DNA from: Comamonadaceae bacterium OS-1
GTDB lineage: Bacteria > Pseudomonadota > Gammaproteobacteria > Burkholderiales > Burkholderiaceae_C
DNA length: 64,000 nucleotides
Reading direction: 5' to 3'
Assembly: GCA_027923965.1 (NCBI GenBank)
Contig: AP026969.1
Location: 3,906,001 to 3,970,000 of the forward strand
In this document: one piece after another, positions 26,733-35,380 of the stretch
Layout: each line of letters starts with the position of its first letter
How positions within the stretch are numbered: position 1 is the stretch's first letter
Program-made: the position numbers and the translations under genes
The notes under the pieces: generated by a model
The model's input: the letters and a program-made list of their open reading frames with translations, nothing else
The model's database searches: none
What the model was told of the DNA's origin: nothing

Positions 26733-27925
26733 TGCGCGGTCCCCAGCACCAGGCTGCAGTTGGTGCCGCCAAAGCCAAAGGAATTGCTGAGCACGCGGCG
26801 CAGCCGCTGGGTGCGGGTCTGCAGCAGGTAGTCCACGTCGAGGCGCGCATCCAGTACCTCGGTGTGCACGCCGCCGGGCAGCAGGCCGTGCTGCAGGGCC
26901 AGCGCGCAGAACACGGCTTCCAGCCCGCCCGCCGCGCCCAGGGTGTGACCAGTCGCGCCCTTGGTGGAACTGCAGGGCGTGGTGCGCGCACCAAACACCG
27001 CCTGCACCGCCAGGCCTTCGGCGGCATCGTTGCTTGGGGTGGCGGTGCCGTGCAGGTTGATGTAGTCGATATCGCCCGGCTCCAGCCCGGCGCTGCGCAG
27101 CGCCTGCTGCATGGCCATGCGCGCGCCCAGCCCTTCGGGGTGTGGCGACGACATGTGGTGCGCGTCGCTGGACTCGCCCAGGCCCAGCAGCAGCACCGCG
27201 TGGGCGGGCAGCACCTCGGGTGCGCGCTCCAGCAGCACAAAGGCCGCGCCCTCGCCAATCGAAATACCGCTGCGCGCCGCATCGAACGGGCGGCAGGGCC
27301 TGCCGGACAGCAAGCCCAGCGAATTGAAGCCGTACAGCGTGGTCAGGCACAGGGTGTCCACACCACCCACCAGGGCCGCGTCGATCAGGCCCGCGGCCAG
27401 CATGCGCTGGGCCGAGGCAAACACCTTGGCGCTGGACGAGCAGGCCGTGGACACGGCCATGGCCGGGCCGGTGAGCGCGCAACTGCGGCGCACAAAGTCG
27501 GCCACCGAATACGGGTTGTGGGTTTGCGGGTAGCAAAAGTCGGCGGGCAAGGCACCTGTAGTGGCATCGCGGTGCTGGTAGGCCAGCTCGGTCTGCAAAA
27601 TACCGGCGGTGCTGGTGCCCAGAAACACACCCACCCGCCGCGGCCCCACGCGCGCTGCCACAGCCTGCACGGCGGCGCCAAAACCATCCTGGCGCAGGGC
27701 GAGCTGTGCCAGCCGGTTATTGCGGCAGTCAAAGGCCTGCAAATCAGCCGGTAGCACCTCATCGTCCACCCCGCTGACACGGCCTATCCAGGTGTCCAGC
27801 ACCGCAGACCCGAAGTCGCAGGGGGTCAGACCGCTGCGCTGCGCCCGCAAAGCGTCCAGCGCGGGTGCCAACCCGTGGCCGATGGCGCTGGTGGCGGTGA
27901 AATGGGAAAGAAGAAGTGGTTGCAC
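26729..27925 (-). CDS. Beta-ketoacyl-ACP synthase (ApeO/FabF-like)
   Basis: Condensing enzyme (398 residues) extending the polyene with malonyl-ACP. The full Cys-His-His triad is present: STACSSSAK (Cys about 162), NLHGTATPSND (His about 292) and KGATGHTLGAAG (His about 327); the end, NSFGFGGTNCSLVLG, is typical. The start is GTG 27925. An 83-base gap (27926-28008) separates it from the deacetylase gene: this is the only clear break in an otherwise overlapping gene chain, so an internal promoter is possible there. Confidence 0.91.
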   Translation of the reverse strand: MQPLLLSHFTATSAIGHGLAPALDALRAQRSGLTPCDFGSAVLDTWIGRVSGVDDEVLPADLQAFDCRNNRLAQLALRQDGFGAAVQAVAARVGPRRVGVFLGTSTAGILQTELAYQHRDATTGALPADFCYPQTHNPYSVADFVRRSCALTGPAMAVSTACSSSAKVFASAQRMLAAGLIDAALVGGVDTLCLTTLYGFNSLGLLSGRPCRPFDAARSGISIGEGAAFVLLERAPEVLPAHAVLLLGLGESSDAHHMSSPHPEGLGARMAMQQALRSAGLEPGDIDYINLHGTATPSNDAAEGLAVQAVFGARTTPCSSTKGATGHTLGAAGGLEAVFCALALQHGLLPGGVHTEVLDARLDVDYLLQTRTQRLRRVLSNSFGFGGTNCSLVLGTAQ

Positions 27926-28008
27926 AGACGAGAGGAAAAAAAGCTAAGCGGATTTTAAGGACCAGGTGCCAGTCGCGCTGCCTGCGGGCCAATGGGCGCA
28001 GCAAAGCG

Positions 28009-28803
28009 TCATAGCAAAGCCGAGCGGAGCGTGACGGGTTTCAAATGCGCGGCCTGGATGGCCGCCAGCAACAGGGGCAGCACTTCCAGAATTACCGGCA
28101 CACCGTGCGGGGTGGTGGCTGCGTGGCGGTCGTGCAGCAGCAGGATATCGCCCGCACGCAGACCGTGGGTGAGGATGCGCGCCACGGCAGCGGCATTGCC
28201 ATTGCGGGTGTCAAAGCCGCGCCGGGTCCAACTCGCCAGTTGCAGGCCCATGCGCTGCAACACCGGATCGAGAAACGGGTTGCGCAGCCCGGCGGGTGCC
28301 CGAAAGAAACGCGGCGGGGTGCCGCTCAGGCGGCCCAAAGTATCTTGCGCGGCCTGCAGTTCCCGCTGCAGCTTGGCTGTGCCGAGCAGGGAGAAATGGT
28401 GCCGGTGCAGCTGGCTGTGGTTTTCTATTGCATGGCCCCGGCGCACGATCTCGCGGCACAGGTCGGGATGCTTGGCAGCCTGTGCGCCGATGCAAAAAAA
28501 CGTGGCCCGGGCGGCGTGCTGGTCCAGCAGCTCCAGCACCAGCGGCGTGACCAGCGGGTCGGGGCCGTCGTCTATTGTCAACGCCACTTCGCCGCGGGCG
28601 GCTGCGGCGGCGGGCAATCGCGTCCAGTTGGAGCCCAGCAGCTTGCAGCGCGGCAACAAACCGGCCAACGTCAGTATGGCATGGTTCAGCACCAATGCGG
28701 CTAAGGCCCAGCGCCACTGCGTGGGCTGCCACACCCACAGCCCCAGCATGGCCACGTGCCAGACCAGGGTGAACCACACCAGAGGCGTACGCCGTACCCG
28801 CAT
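28009..28803 (-). CDS. Membrane-anchored NodB-type polysaccharide deacetylase
   Basis: Carbohydrate esterase family 4-like protein, 264 residues. Two N-terminal membrane segments (about 8-26 and 32-50) precede the catalytic domain, with the metal/base pair in LTIDDGPDP (about 73-81), the HSQLHRHH metal motif, RAPAGLRNP and the HDRHAATTPH motif. The target may be an N-acetylated sugar on the polyene carrier or envelope polymer; this is inference. Start ATG 28803 overlaps the exporter stop (TGATG); the nine extra upstream codons are less likely. Confidence 0.83.
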   Translation of the reverse strand: MRVRRTPLVWFTLVWHVAMLGLWVWQPTQWRWALAALVLNHAILTLAGLLPRCKLLGSNWTRLPAAAAARGEVALTIDDGPDPLVTPLVLELLDQHAARATFFCIGAQAAKHPDLCREIVRRGHAIENHSQLHRHHFSLLGTAKLQRELQAAQDTLGRLSGTPPRFFRAPAGLRNPFLDPVLQRMGLQLASWTRRGFDTRNGNAAAVARILTHGLRAGDILLLHDRHAATTPHGVPVILEVLPLLLAAIQAAHLKPVTLRSALL

Positions 28804-31178
28804 CAGGCGGCCCTGGGTGTGTGGGCCCACACCGCCGCGAAGACCAGGGCCAGAATCGCCCCCGGCCCCACCGTCAGCCCGATGGCTTGCAGTACCGGCA
28901 CCTGCGAGAAGCCCAAAATGCCGAAGCCCGCCACCGTGGTCATGTTGGCAAACAGCAAAGAGGCCAGCGTGCGCGGCGTGACTTCGCCTTTACCAGAGCT
29001 GAAAAACAGCGCGTAGTTGGAGCCCACGGCCACGATCAGCAGCAGCCCCACCAGGTGCAGAATCGTCAGGCTCTGCCCTGCCGATACCAGGGCCGCCGCC
29101 ACGCACAGCACCGCGCCCACCAAGGGGGCCAACACCCGCAGCACGGCACCAGGCGAGCGCAGGGCCACGGCCAGCAACAGCACAATGGCCAGCAGCCCGG
29201 CCCCCGACAGCAGCACCGCCTCGTGCAAATAGCTGCGGTACAGGCGGTCTGATTCGCCCTTCATGTCCACAAACAAGGCCCCCGTACCGGCCAACAGCGG
29301 GCGGATGCGGTCCGGGGCGATATCGCCCGATGCGGCCGCGTGCAGCGGCAAAAACACGCTCCAGCGCGGCGCGCCATCGGCAGATTTTTGCGGCAGCAGC
29401 ATGCCGTCCACCGCCAGCGCCAAAGAGGTGCCCGCCAAGTCCGCCCGCTGCAAGGGCGGGGCCACGCGCGCGGCCTCAACCTCTTGCACAAACGGGACCA
29501 ATCGCTCGGCGCGCAGCGGCATGCCGGCCAGCGCCTCGGTCAGCCGCGACTGCAGCTCGGCGCTGGCGGGCACGCTGGCCTGCCGGGCCTGCTGGGTGGC
29601 CAGGCTGGGCAGCAGCGTCGTGGGGCTGTCCACCCCGGCGATGCTGTGGTCGTCCACCAGCGGCTGCAGGCGGGCAACGACTTTTTCAGCACCCTGCAAA
29701 ACCTCTTCCTGGCTACCGCCAGACACCACCACCAGGTAGCGCACATCGGGCGCACCCAGATCGGCACGCAGTGCGGCATCCAGGGCCATGTCGGATGCGG
29801 AAACCGGGCTCAGCGCCGACAGTTCCTGGTTCCACACCTGGTTGCGCTGCAGGGCCAGCGCCAGCGCCGCCACGACGCACAGGCCCAATACGGCCCAGCG
29901 TAGCGCTGCAGCCCGGCGCACCACGACGGCCAGCCGCGCGCCCAAGGCCGACACATCGCGCACCTTGAAGCTGCGGGGCAGCAACTGCGGCAGCACAAAC
30001 CGGGTCACCAGCGCAGCGGCCACCAGACCAGACATCGAGTACAGGCCCAGTTGCGCCAGGCCCGGAAATCCCGACAGCAGCAGGGACGCAAAGCCGCAGA
30101 TGGAGGTCATCACCCCCAGCCGGATGGTGGGCCAAAAGCGCTGGACCCACTTGCCATCTCCATCCGCGCGCTCCGACTGCACAAACAGGTAGATCGAATA
30201 GTCCACCGCCTCGCCGATCAGCGTGGTGCCAAAGCCCAGCGTGAGGCCGTGCACTGTACCAAAGCCCAGGCTCACCGCCGCGATGCCCGCCACGGCCCCT
30301 GCCAGCACCGGCAACAGGCCCAGCGCCAGCGTGACCACCGAGCGGTAAATCAGCCACAGCAACAGCACGATCAGGCCGATGCTGATGATGGACAGGCGCG
30401 TGACCTCGGACTCGATGGTATTGCGCACGTTCACGCCGAACACACCCGGGCCGGTGAGCACCAGGCGGGCGCTGGCGGCAGTGCCTTTTTGGGCTGCCAC
30501 GGCTTCGGCAAAGGCGGCGCGAATGCGGTCCATGACCAATTGCTGGCCGTCGGTGTCCGAGCCCGCCGCGCGGGTTTGCAGCAGCAGCAAGGCGCGTGTG
30601 CCGTCGCGCGATGCCCACACACCGTCGGCGTTGCGCGGGCCGGTGCCGCCACGGCCTAATTGGTCGAGCAGCAGCGGCAGTTCGCCGGTGGGGTCGCGGG
30701 GCAGCAGCGACTTGACCAGCAGCCCGGCGGGCGAGGCCAGCAGGTCCAGCGTGTCGCCCAGGGCGCTGCGCAGACCGTCCACCGTGAAGTGCGCGGGCAC
30801 CATGGCCGGGCTGAGCTGGTAGCGGTGGGCCATCAAAAAGGCCTGGTCGCGCTCCAGGGACACCGATTCGCCGTTGCTCACGCTGCTGAATTGCGGCTCG
30901 CCGCGCAGCTTTTGGGCCACGGCTTTGGACAGGGCGGCGCGGGTGGGACCGTCGCTGCCCTCCACGCCCACCAGTACCAGGCGCGACACCAGGCCGTCGC
31001 GCAGCTGGTCCACCAGCAGCTGCTGCTCGGGCGTGGGGGCCTGGGGCAAAAAGGCCGACATGTCGGAGGTAAACCGGGTTTGGTGCACCACTGCGCCGCC
31101 CAGTAACAGGGCCACCAGGGCCAGCCACACCGGCAGGAAGCTGCGGCTGAATAGGCGTTGCGCCATGCTTTGCTTCAC
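28803..31178 (-). CDS. MMPL/RND-family exporter of the polyene cluster
   Basis: Large inner-membrane protein (791 residues) with the MMPL layout: one membrane segment, a periplasmic domain (about 40-240), a six-segment bundle (about 245-410), then the same pattern repeated (about 420-790). Typical motifs include GEAVDYSIYLFVQ in the first half and VGSNYALFFSSG in the second. ApeM-like proteins of this kind are thought to move aryl-polyene lipids with the LolA-like partner encoded just upstream. The start is GTG 31178, overlapping the LolA gene stop. Confidence 0.88.
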   Translation of the reverse strand: MKQSMAQRLFSRSFLPVWLALVALLLGGAVVHQTRFTSDMSAFLPQAPTPEQQLLVDQLRDGLVSRLVLVGVEGSDGPTRAALSKAVAQKLRGEPQFSSVSNGESVSLERDQAFLMAHRYQLSPAMVPAHFTVDGLRSALGDTLDLLASPAGLLVKSLLPRDPTGELPLLLDQLGRGGTGPRNADGVWASRDGTRALLLLQTRAAGSDTDGQQLVMDRIRAAFAEAVAAQKGTAASARLVLTGPGVFGVNVRNTIESEVTRLSIISIGLIVLLLWLIYRSVVTLALGLLPVLAGAVAGIAAVSLGFGTVHGLTLGFGTTLIGEAVDYSIYLFVQSERADGDGKWVQRFWPTIRLGVMTSICGFASLLLSGFPGLAQLGLYSMSGLVAAALVTRFVLPQLLPRSFKVRDVSALGARLAVVVRRAAALRWAVLGLCVVAALALALQRNQVWNQELSALSPVSASDMALDAALRADLGAPDVRYLVVVSGGSQEEVLQGAEKVVARLQPLVDDHSIAGVDSPTTLLPSLATQQARQASVPASAELQSRLTEALAGMPLRAERLVPFVQEVEAARVAPPLQRADLAGTSLALAVDGMLLPQKSADGAPRWSVFLPLHAAASGDIAPDRIRPLLAGTGALFVDMKGESDRLYRSYLHEAVLLSGAGLLAIVLLLAVALRSPGAVLRVLAPLVGAVLCVAAALVSAGQSLTILHLVGLLLIVAVGSNYALFFSSGKGEVTPRTLASLLFANMTTVAGFGILGFSQVPVLQAIGLTVGPGAILALVFAAVWAHTPRAA

Positions 31179-31747
31179 GGCGCGGCGGTGTCGATGCGCA
31201 TCACCGAGCGGTCTTTGTCGGCCTGCTCCACCTCGATGCTACGCAGCTCGGCCCGCTCACCCTGCATGGTGATGCGCTGCACCACGGCCAGCATCTTGGG
31301 GTTCAGCGGGCGCAGCACCAGGGTCCAGCGGGCTTCGCTGCCATCCAGATTCAGCTGGTACAGGCGCTCCAGGGAGGCCCGGTCGCCCGCCAGCGTACCG
31401 CGGATGCTCTCCACAAACACGCCCAGTTCGGGGTAGTCTTTGACGCGCAGCACGTACTGGCGCTTGCCGCGCTCTACCGTCACGGTGTCGTGGTCCAGCA
31501 CCAGGGTTTCGGGCTTGGGCAGCAGGGTGCGCTTTTCCAGCCGATCCGGGGCGGTGTAGAGCAGCTCGCCGGACGACAGCACAGGCTTGTCCAGCAGGGC
31601 AATAAACTTCTGCTCGGTGAAGGTGGCCCGCCCCGAGATGTTGCGGGCCAGGGATTGCATGAGTTGCTCCAGGTCCCACGCGTGTGCCGTCAGGGCCGCG
31701 CAGCCCAAGGCCCATACCGCCACAGATCGAAAAAATGTTTGCATCAT
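31175..31747 (-). CDS. LolA-like periplasmic lipid carrier
   Basis: A 190-residue exported protein with a Sec signal peptide (MQTFFRSVAVWALGCAALTAHA, cleaved after about residue 23; quoted part is the first 22 after Met). The mature part shows the LolA pattern FTEQKFIALLDKPVLSSGEL, then LDHDTVTVER, and a hydrophobic beta-sheet cup. ApeL-type proteins probably ferry the polyene product across the periplasm. It is coupled by ATGA to genes on both sides. Confidence 0.8.
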   Translation of the reverse strand: MMQTFFRSVAVWALGCAALTAHAWDLEQLMQSLARNISGRATFTEQKFIALLDKPVLSSGELLYTAPDRLEKRTLLPKPETLVLDHDTVTVERGKRQYVLRVKDYPELGVFVESIRGTLAGDRASLERLYQLNLDGSEARWTLVLRPLNPKMLAVVQRITMQGERAELRSIEVEQADKDRSVMRIDTAAP

Positions 31748-32670
31748 GGGCTCAGGTGGGGGGTGGTCGGCGGCTGCCAGAAGTCGAAAAAATTAAACCA
31801 GTTGTTCGGGGCCGCATGGCAGTATTTTTCCAGCAGCTCCACATACCGCACCATGGCGGCCTGCACCGCGGCCTCGCGCCCACCCGCGGGGATCTGCGAG
31901 AAGTCGGCCACGGTTTCAAAGTGGATGTCGTAGCGGTTGCCGCCGCCGTACAGGCCCACCATGAACAGCACCGGGCGGCGCAAGATGGCGGCCATGCGAA
32001 ACGGCCCCACCGGCAGTGCCGCCGGAGCACCCAGAAAAGGCAGGCTGCGGGTGCTGTCGCTGCCCAGTGAGCGGTCGGCCAGAATGCCCACCACCGCGCC
32101 GGATTCCAGCAGTTCGTGCACCACCATCATCGAATCCACCTTGCCCAGCGGCACGATGTGGCTGTGGGCGGCGGGGTTGATGGCCTGCAGCAGGGCGTTG
32201 ATCTTGCGGGCGTTTTCTTCAAACATCACCATGGCCAGCCGCAGGCCTGGCTGCTGCTGGCCCACGGCGCGCAGCACCTCGAAACTGCCCAGGTGGGCCC
32301 CCAGCATGAACGCGCCCCGCCCCTGCTCCAGCACGCCATGGACCAGCGGCTGGCCATGCAGGCGGATATCGTACAGATCGAACTGGTCATTCACCAGGTA
32401 GACCCGGTCGTGGACCACCGAGGCAAAGGCCATGAAGTGCTGGAACTGTCCGCGCCACCCAATCCGCTGGCCGGGATGCACCCGGCACAGGTACTGTCTG
32501 GAAGCCCGCCGCGCCGCGGGCGACAGCAGCAGAAAATAGGCCGCAACGAAGTACAAAATGCCGCGCGCCACGCGCCGCCCCAGGCGCAGCGAGATCCAGG
32601 TCATCAGCCGCAGCATGGGCATGTTGCTGCGCTCCGGGCGCTGTTTCCAGTGGGTGGCGGGGTCGCTCAT
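31744..32670 (-). CDS. LpxL/HtrB-like acyltransferase of the polyene cluster
   Basis: LPLAT-superfamily protein (308 residues) with one membrane segment (about 25-45), the catalytic-type GAHLGSFEVLRA (HX4E, about 129-140) and the LADRSLGSDSTRSLPF motif (about 205-220). In aryl-polyene clusters such proteins are thought to place the aryl-polyene carboxylate onto a lipid core. ATG 32670 overlaps the dehydratase gene stop by four bases; the longer frame to 32763 would run through that gene and is rejected. Confidence 0.84.
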   Translation of the reverse strand: MSDPATHWKQRPERSNMPMLRLMTWISLRLGRRVARGILYFVAAYFLLLSPAARRASRQYLCRVHPGQRIGWRGQFQHFMAFASVVHDRVYLVNDQFDLYDIRLHGQPLVHGVLEQGRGAFMLGAHLGSFEVLRAVGQQQPGLRLAMVMFEENARKINALLQAINPAAHSHIVPLGKVDSMMVVHELLESGAVVGILADRSLGSDSTRSLPFLGAPAALPVGPFRMAAILRRPVLFMVGLYGGGNRYDIHFETVADFSQIPAGGREAAVQAAMVRYVELLEKYCHAAPNNWFNFFDFWQPPTTPHLSP

Positions 32671-32972
32671 GGCAAACCGCGGGGCGTCAGCGCCAACTGC
32701 CCGGTCGCCACCTTGCGGCTGCCGCAGGCGATGTCGAAACGGGCGCTGCCGGGCGCAGTGCACACCAGGGACAGGCTCAACACCTCACCGGGGCGCACCG
32801 GGCTTAAAAACTTGGCGTTACCGATCTGGCTGGCCACGCTGTCGGTCACCGTCTCGGCCCACAGCAGCACCGTGTCCAGCAGCACAACGCCGGGCAGGAT
32901 GGGTGCGCCGGAAAAGTGCCCGGCAAACGCGGGGTGGTCTGGCGCGACCGCCCAGGTGGTTTCAAACAGCAT
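32667..32972 (-). CDS. Small hotdog-fold dehydratase/thioesterase (ApeI-like)
   Basis: A 101-residue single hotdog domain. HPAFAGHFSGAPILPGV (about 13-29) is the FabA/FabZ-type signature containing the active-site His region, followed by a short beta sheet with GNAKFLSPVRPGEVL. It is shorter than FabZ (about 145), as usual for ApeI-like proteins, which together with ApeP give the conjugated system. ATG 32972 lies eleven bases inside the AMP-ligase gene end. Confidence 0.8.
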   Translation of the reverse strand: MLFETTWAVAPDHPAFAGHFSGAPILPGVVLLDTVLLWAETVTDSVASQIGNAKFLSPVRPGEVLSLSLVCTAPGSARFDIACGSRKVATGQLALTPRGLP

Positions 32973-34329
32973 GCGGGGGCTTTGGAAGGCTCTGCGCCAG
33001 TGCCTGCAAGGCTTCGCGCGGCAGCTTGCCGGTGCTGTTGCGGGGCAACCGGTCCAGGAGCAGCAGCGGGCGCGGCAAAAAAATCGGGTCGATACGCCCG
33101 CGCAACGCAACCAGCAGAGCCGCCTGCGTCAACCCCGGGGCCACCACAAAGGCCATCAACCGGGTCACGCCGTCCTGCCCGCGCTCTTCGGGCATGTAGA
33201 AAGCGCCGTCCACCACGCCGTCGATGGCGTTGAGCTGGTGGTTCAGGTAGGCCAGCGAGCTGCGCTTGCCGGCGATATTGACCAGATCGCCCATACGGCC
33301 GTGCAGCAGAAAGTGCGTGGCGCTGAGCGACTCCAGGATGTCGCCCATGGGTACGGATTGCTCCACATGGGCACCCGAGACCCAGGTACCTCCGTCTTGC
33401 ACGCTCAACTGCACGCCGGGAAACAGCTGCCATTCTGGCCCTTGCGCGGTGCGCCGGGTGGCGACCTGGCCGGTTTCGGTGGAGCCGTAAATTTCCAGCA
33501 GCGGCATGTGCAATGCGGCCTCGGCGGCCTGTGCCAGCTGGGGCGACAAGGGCGCAGTGGCCGACACCACCAGGTCCAGTGCCGGAACCTCCAGCCCCGC
33601 ATCCAGCAAGGCCCGCAGGTGCACCGGGGTGGTGACCAGCATGCGGGGCCGGTCCACCTGGGCCAGCGCGCTGCAAATGTCGGCCGGGTAAAACGGGTGG
33701 TCAGCACTCAGCACCGAGCCGCTTTGCCAGGCCAACAGGACGGTGGATTCAAAGCCGTACATATGCTGCGGCGGCACGGTGCCGACGATGCTGTGCACCG
33801 AACCCAGCAGCCCCAGCCGCTCGGCCTCGGCGCGCACATTGCGCACCAGGGCACCCCAGGTTTTGCGGTGCGGCACGGGCAGGCCGGTAGAGCCGGAGGT
33901 GAACACAAAGGCCACGGTCTGGTCGGCCGGAATCTGCGGCACGTCGGCCACCGGCGCATCGGGGGCCGCCCAGGCTGCGGGGTAAACGCACTGCGGCAGA
34001 TCGACGGTGCAGGGGCCATCGCTCAGGCAGAACACGTCGGGGGCAAACACCCGCATCTGGCGCACCATCTCGGGCGTGTGGGTGGACGGCAGCAGGCTGA
34101 TCTTGCGCGCCACCATGGCGGCAGCCAGGCCCACGGCGAAGTGGTAGCGGTCGGCACAGGCGTTGAGCACGTGGCCGCCTGCGGGCAGCACGGCCACCAG
34201 TTGCGCCACGTCGGCCAGGAAGCGGGCCACGGTGACGCGGTGGTCGCGGGTAGCGCTGAAGCGGCGTTGGGCCACCACATCGGTCCGATGGGCATGTGCC
34301 ACCAGGGGGAAAGTCAGCATCGGCGCCAT
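32962..34329 (-). CDS. AMP-forming aryl acid-ACP ligase (ApeH-like)
   Basis: Adenylate-forming enzyme (455 residues) that should activate the hydroxybenzoate starter and load it on ACP. It contains the AMP-binding loop VFTSGSTGLPVPHRKTW (about 168-184), STETGQVATRRTAQG (A5 motif region) and GDILESLSATHFLLHGRMGDLVNIAGKRSSL (only the GRMGDLVNIAGKR part is the A8-type hinge). ATG 34329 shares one base with the preceding stop (TGATG), which decides the start against a far longer out-of-context frame. Confidence 0.86.
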   Translation of the reverse strand: MAPMLTFPLVAHAHRTDVVAQRRFSATRDHRVTVARFLADVAQLVAVLPAGGHVLNACADRYHFAVGLAAAMVARKISLLPSTHTPEMVRQMRVFAPDVFCLSDGPCTVDLPQCVYPAAWAAPDAPVADVPQIPADQTVAFVFTSGSTGLPVPHRKTWGALVRNVRAEAERLGLLGSVHSIVGTVPPQHMYGFESTVLLAWQSGSVLSADHPFYPADICSALAQVDRPRMLVTTPVHLRALLDAGLEVPALDLVVSATAPLSPQLAQAAEAALHMPLLEIYGSTETGQVATRRTAQGPEWQLFPGVQLSVQDGGTWVSGAHVEQSVPMGDILESLSATHFLLHGRMGDLVNIAGKRSSLAYLNHQLNAIDGVVDGAFYMPEERGQDGVTRLMAFVVAPGLTQAALLVALRGRIDPIFLPRPLLLLDRLPRNSTGKLPREALQALAQSLPKPPHAV

Positions 34330-34991
34330 CACAGCAAGGGCGGCGTGCCCACCTGCTGGTACGCCCGCACAGCCTGCCAAATGCCGGTGACCTGCTCGGG
34401 CGGCAGCACGCAGCGGCGTACCAGGTAGTCCCCCACAAACATCAGCGCCATCAAGGGCAGGCCCAGCAGATTGGCAAAGCCCGACCACCAGGCCATGGGC
34501 GCAAACGCAAACAGCAGCACCGACAGGCTGGCCATCAGGCCGAAGTACAGCGTCCAGGCCCAGGTGACGCCACGGGTGTAGCGCTGCAACGCGGGCGTCA
34601 GCGGGCCGTGCACCACGGCGGCGAAGCGCGACACCAGGGGCGTCTGGCCCGCGGCCAGCGTGCGGCCAAAAGCGATACACAGCAGGCTTTGCACGCCCGC
34701 GTGTTCCAGAAAGAAAACCCATTGGTAGTGCAGCCGCAGCCAGTCACCCATGCTGGCCAGGCCCACGGCGGCGGCCAGGCACAGGGCCAGCATCTGGGGC
34801 CGGTGCGCCGAGCGCCAGGCCAGCGACACGGCCAACAGCGTGACCCAAAACAGGGCGACCAGCACCGGCCAGACACCGGGCGCGGGGTGGACGGTGGCCA
34901 GGTGCGCCAGCAGCGAATAGGCCAGGCACAGCCCTGCGCCCCCGGCGACCTTGGCCCAACGCATCCAGCGGGCGAAGGTCTGCGGAATCAC
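34329..34991 (-). CDS. COG4648-type membrane protein (ApeG-like)
   Basis: A 220-residue integral membrane protein with about six hydrophobic segments (roughly 12-32, 42-58, 65-82, 92-108, 145-163, 172-190). Conserved words are LHYQWVFFLEHAGVQSLLCIAFGRTL and YTRGVTWAWTLYFG (the first shown here only as HYQWVFFLEHAG in the core). Proteins of this type are constant partners of aryl-polyene clusters, but their activity is not established. The start is GTG 34991, overlapping the ACP stop. Confidence 0.78.
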   Translation of the reverse strand: MIPQTFARWMRWAKVAGGAGLCLAYSLLAHLATVHPAPGVWPVLVALFWVTLLAVSLAWRSAHRPQMLALCLAAAVGLASMGDWLRLHYQWVFFLEHAGVQSLLCIAFGRTLAAGQTPLVSRFAAVVHGPLTPALQRYTRGVTWAWTLYFGLMASLSVLLFAFAPMAWWSGFANLLGLPLMALMFVGDYLVRRCVLPPEQVTGIWQAVRAYQQVGTPPLL

Positions 34992-35296
34992 TTGGTGCGC
35001 TGGGCGGCGATGTGGTCGCTCAGGCTGCGCAGGGAGCTGAAAATCTGGGCGTTGTCGGCGTGGTCGGCGCGCAGTTGCAGGCCGTATTGCTTGGACACGC
35101 TGAGCGACACCTCCAGGATGTCGATCGAATCCAGGCCCAGGCCGTCACCGTACAGCGGCGCGTCGGGGGCGATGTCGGCGACGGCAACTTCCAGGTTCAG
35201 CGCGGTCACGACCAGTTCGGCCACTTCCCGCAACAGGGCGGCATCGGCAAGGGGCAAAGAAGTTGCGGGCGCTGGGGGGACGGGGAATGCGGACAT
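34988..35296 (-). CDS. Acyl carrier protein of the polyene cluster
   Basis: ACP of 102 residues with the phosphopantetheine site GLDSIDILEV (Ser about 57) and acidic flanks; an Ala/Pro-rich leader of about 16 residues precedes the helical core. It should carry the aryl starter and the growing polyene. It is the first gene of the minus-strand polyene operon. Only one ACP gene is visible, whereas E. coli-type aryl-polyene clusters carry two. The 84-base gap upstream (35297-35380) should hold the operon promoter or read-through from the S41 peptidase gene. Confidence 0.9.
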   Translation of the reverse strand: MSAFPVPPAPATSLPLADAALLREVAELVVTALNLEVAVADIAPDAPLYGDGLGLDSIDILEVSLSVSKQYGLQLRADHADNAQIFSSLRSLSDHIAAQRTK

Positions 35297-35380
35297 GGGG
35301 AGCTTTTGGAAAGAGACGAACGGGCCAGACCAGAGGCACGGATATGCCCAGGATTTTAACTGGCCGCCCTCCCCATCCGT

